DNA of 5,877 nt. Origin: Bdellovibrio sp. ZAP7 (GTDB lineage: Bacteria; Bacteroidota; Bacteroidia; Flavobacteriales; Flavobacteriaceae). The stretch lies in contig CALPKO020000107.1 of assembly GCA_943324165.2 (NCBI GenBank), positions 1-5,877 on the forward strand, given 5' to 3'. Positions 5,664 through 5,877 of the stretch are shown piece after piece; position 1 is the stretch's first letter, and every line of letters begins with the position of its first letter. Both the position numbers and the translations under genes were made by a program. The notes under the pieces are model-generated. The model searched no databases, was not told where the DNA came from, and saw only the letters and a list, made by a program, of their open reading frames with translations.

Positions 5664-5877
5664 ATGATAATAATGATTGCCGCAGCTGCTGAAAATAATG
5701 CACTTGGAAAAGACAATAAAATTGTGTGGCATTTGCCAGATGATTTCAAGAGATTTAAGAAGTTGACTTCTGGGCATTCAATAATTATGGGTAGAAAGAC
5801 TTTTGAGAGTTTTGATAAACCATTGCCCAATAGAACACATATTATTATAAGTAGACAAAAGAATTACATTCCAAAAA
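5664..5877 (+). CDS. folA: Dihydrofolate reductase, 3' end missing
   Basis: FolA reduces dihydrofolate to tetrahydrofolate with NADPH, sustaining thymidylate and purine synthesis in the cytoplasm. The 71 visible residues begin MIIMIAAAAENNALGKDNKI and continue through VWHLPDDFKRFK. Asp27 is the conserved active-site acid, at the same number as in E. coli, with Trp22 also conserved. IIMGRKTFESF carries the NADPH-binding MGRxTxES motif, and KPLPNRTHIIISR follows the PLPxR pattern. Roughly the last half of a usual 160-residue enzyme lies beyond the window. The ATG at 5664 is preferred over the in-frame ATG at 5673 because it gives the full first strand. It lies 22 bp after the 2TM stop with no promoter seen, suggesting co-transcription. 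It is too short in this window to judge trimethoprim sensitivity. Confidence 0.95.
   Translation, partial: MIIMIAAAAENNALGKDNKIVWHLPDDFKRFKKLTSGHSIIMGRKTFESFDKPLPNRTHIIISRQKNYIPK

Noticed and set aside
5609..5830. Minus-strand frame over the 2TM-folA junction
   Set aside because: It is antisense to the conserved folA N-terminus and is low-complexity (Ala/Ile runs).
4597..5877. A pterin biosynthesis operon formed by queD and folA
   Set aside because: A 259-bp gap with possible 3'-end structures and an unrelated membrane-protein gene separate them, and they serve different pathways.

Overview
The window looks like chromosomal DNA from a member of the Flavobacteriaceae, most likely Flavobacterium or a close relative. 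Three things point there. The sequence is AT-rich. Three of the four intergenic regions hold an exact copy of TAnnTTTG, the -7 promoter element of Bacteroidetes, and start codons are preceded by A-rich stretches rather than Shine-Dalgarno sequences. The gene families also fit: a carboxypeptidase-regulatory-like domain joined to DUF5686, a 2TM-domain protein, and an Nfu protein with two Nfu_N domains. All six recognised genes lie on the + strand, and the first and last are cut by the window edges.

Layout. Bases 1-814 hold the 3' part of a NifU/Nfu-family iron-sulfur scaffold gene, followed by a weak AT-rich hairpin and a short tandem-like repeat. Bases 957-1937 are pdhB, the beta subunit of pyruvate dehydrogenase E1, with its own -7 element. 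The next 131 bases (1938-2068) are unusually rich in symmetry: two mutually exclusive hairpins over the pdhB stop, a 13-bp palindrome, a 7+7 inverted repeat just upstream of a perfect -7 element, and an 11-bp hairpin with a T-tract that runs straight into the next ATG. Bases 2069-4540 encode an 823-residue secreted or outer-membrane DUF5686 protein. Bases 4597-5052 are queD (6-carboxytetrahydropterin synthase), again with a -7 element. A 259-bp gap follows, with inverted repeats and one unconvincing small ORF. Bases 5312-5641 encode a small 2TM membrane protein, followed 22 bp later by the start of folA (dihydrofolate reductase), which runs off the window.

How the genes fit together. This is mostly housekeeping content. 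One functional link can be inferred: Nfu-type carriers supply Fe-S clusters to client enzymes that include lipoyl synthase, and the pyruvate dehydrogenase complex containing PdhB needs lipoylated E2. QueD and FolA both act on pterins, in queuosine and folate metabolism respectively, but they are separated by a gap and the 2TM gene, so I do not claim a shared pathway. The 2TM gene and folA probably form a two-gene transcription unit; the other genes look separately transcribed. I found no mobile element, CRISPR array, tRNA, rRNA or defence system. The most interesting candidate is non-coding: the promoter-hairpin-start arrangement ahead of the DUF5686 gene.
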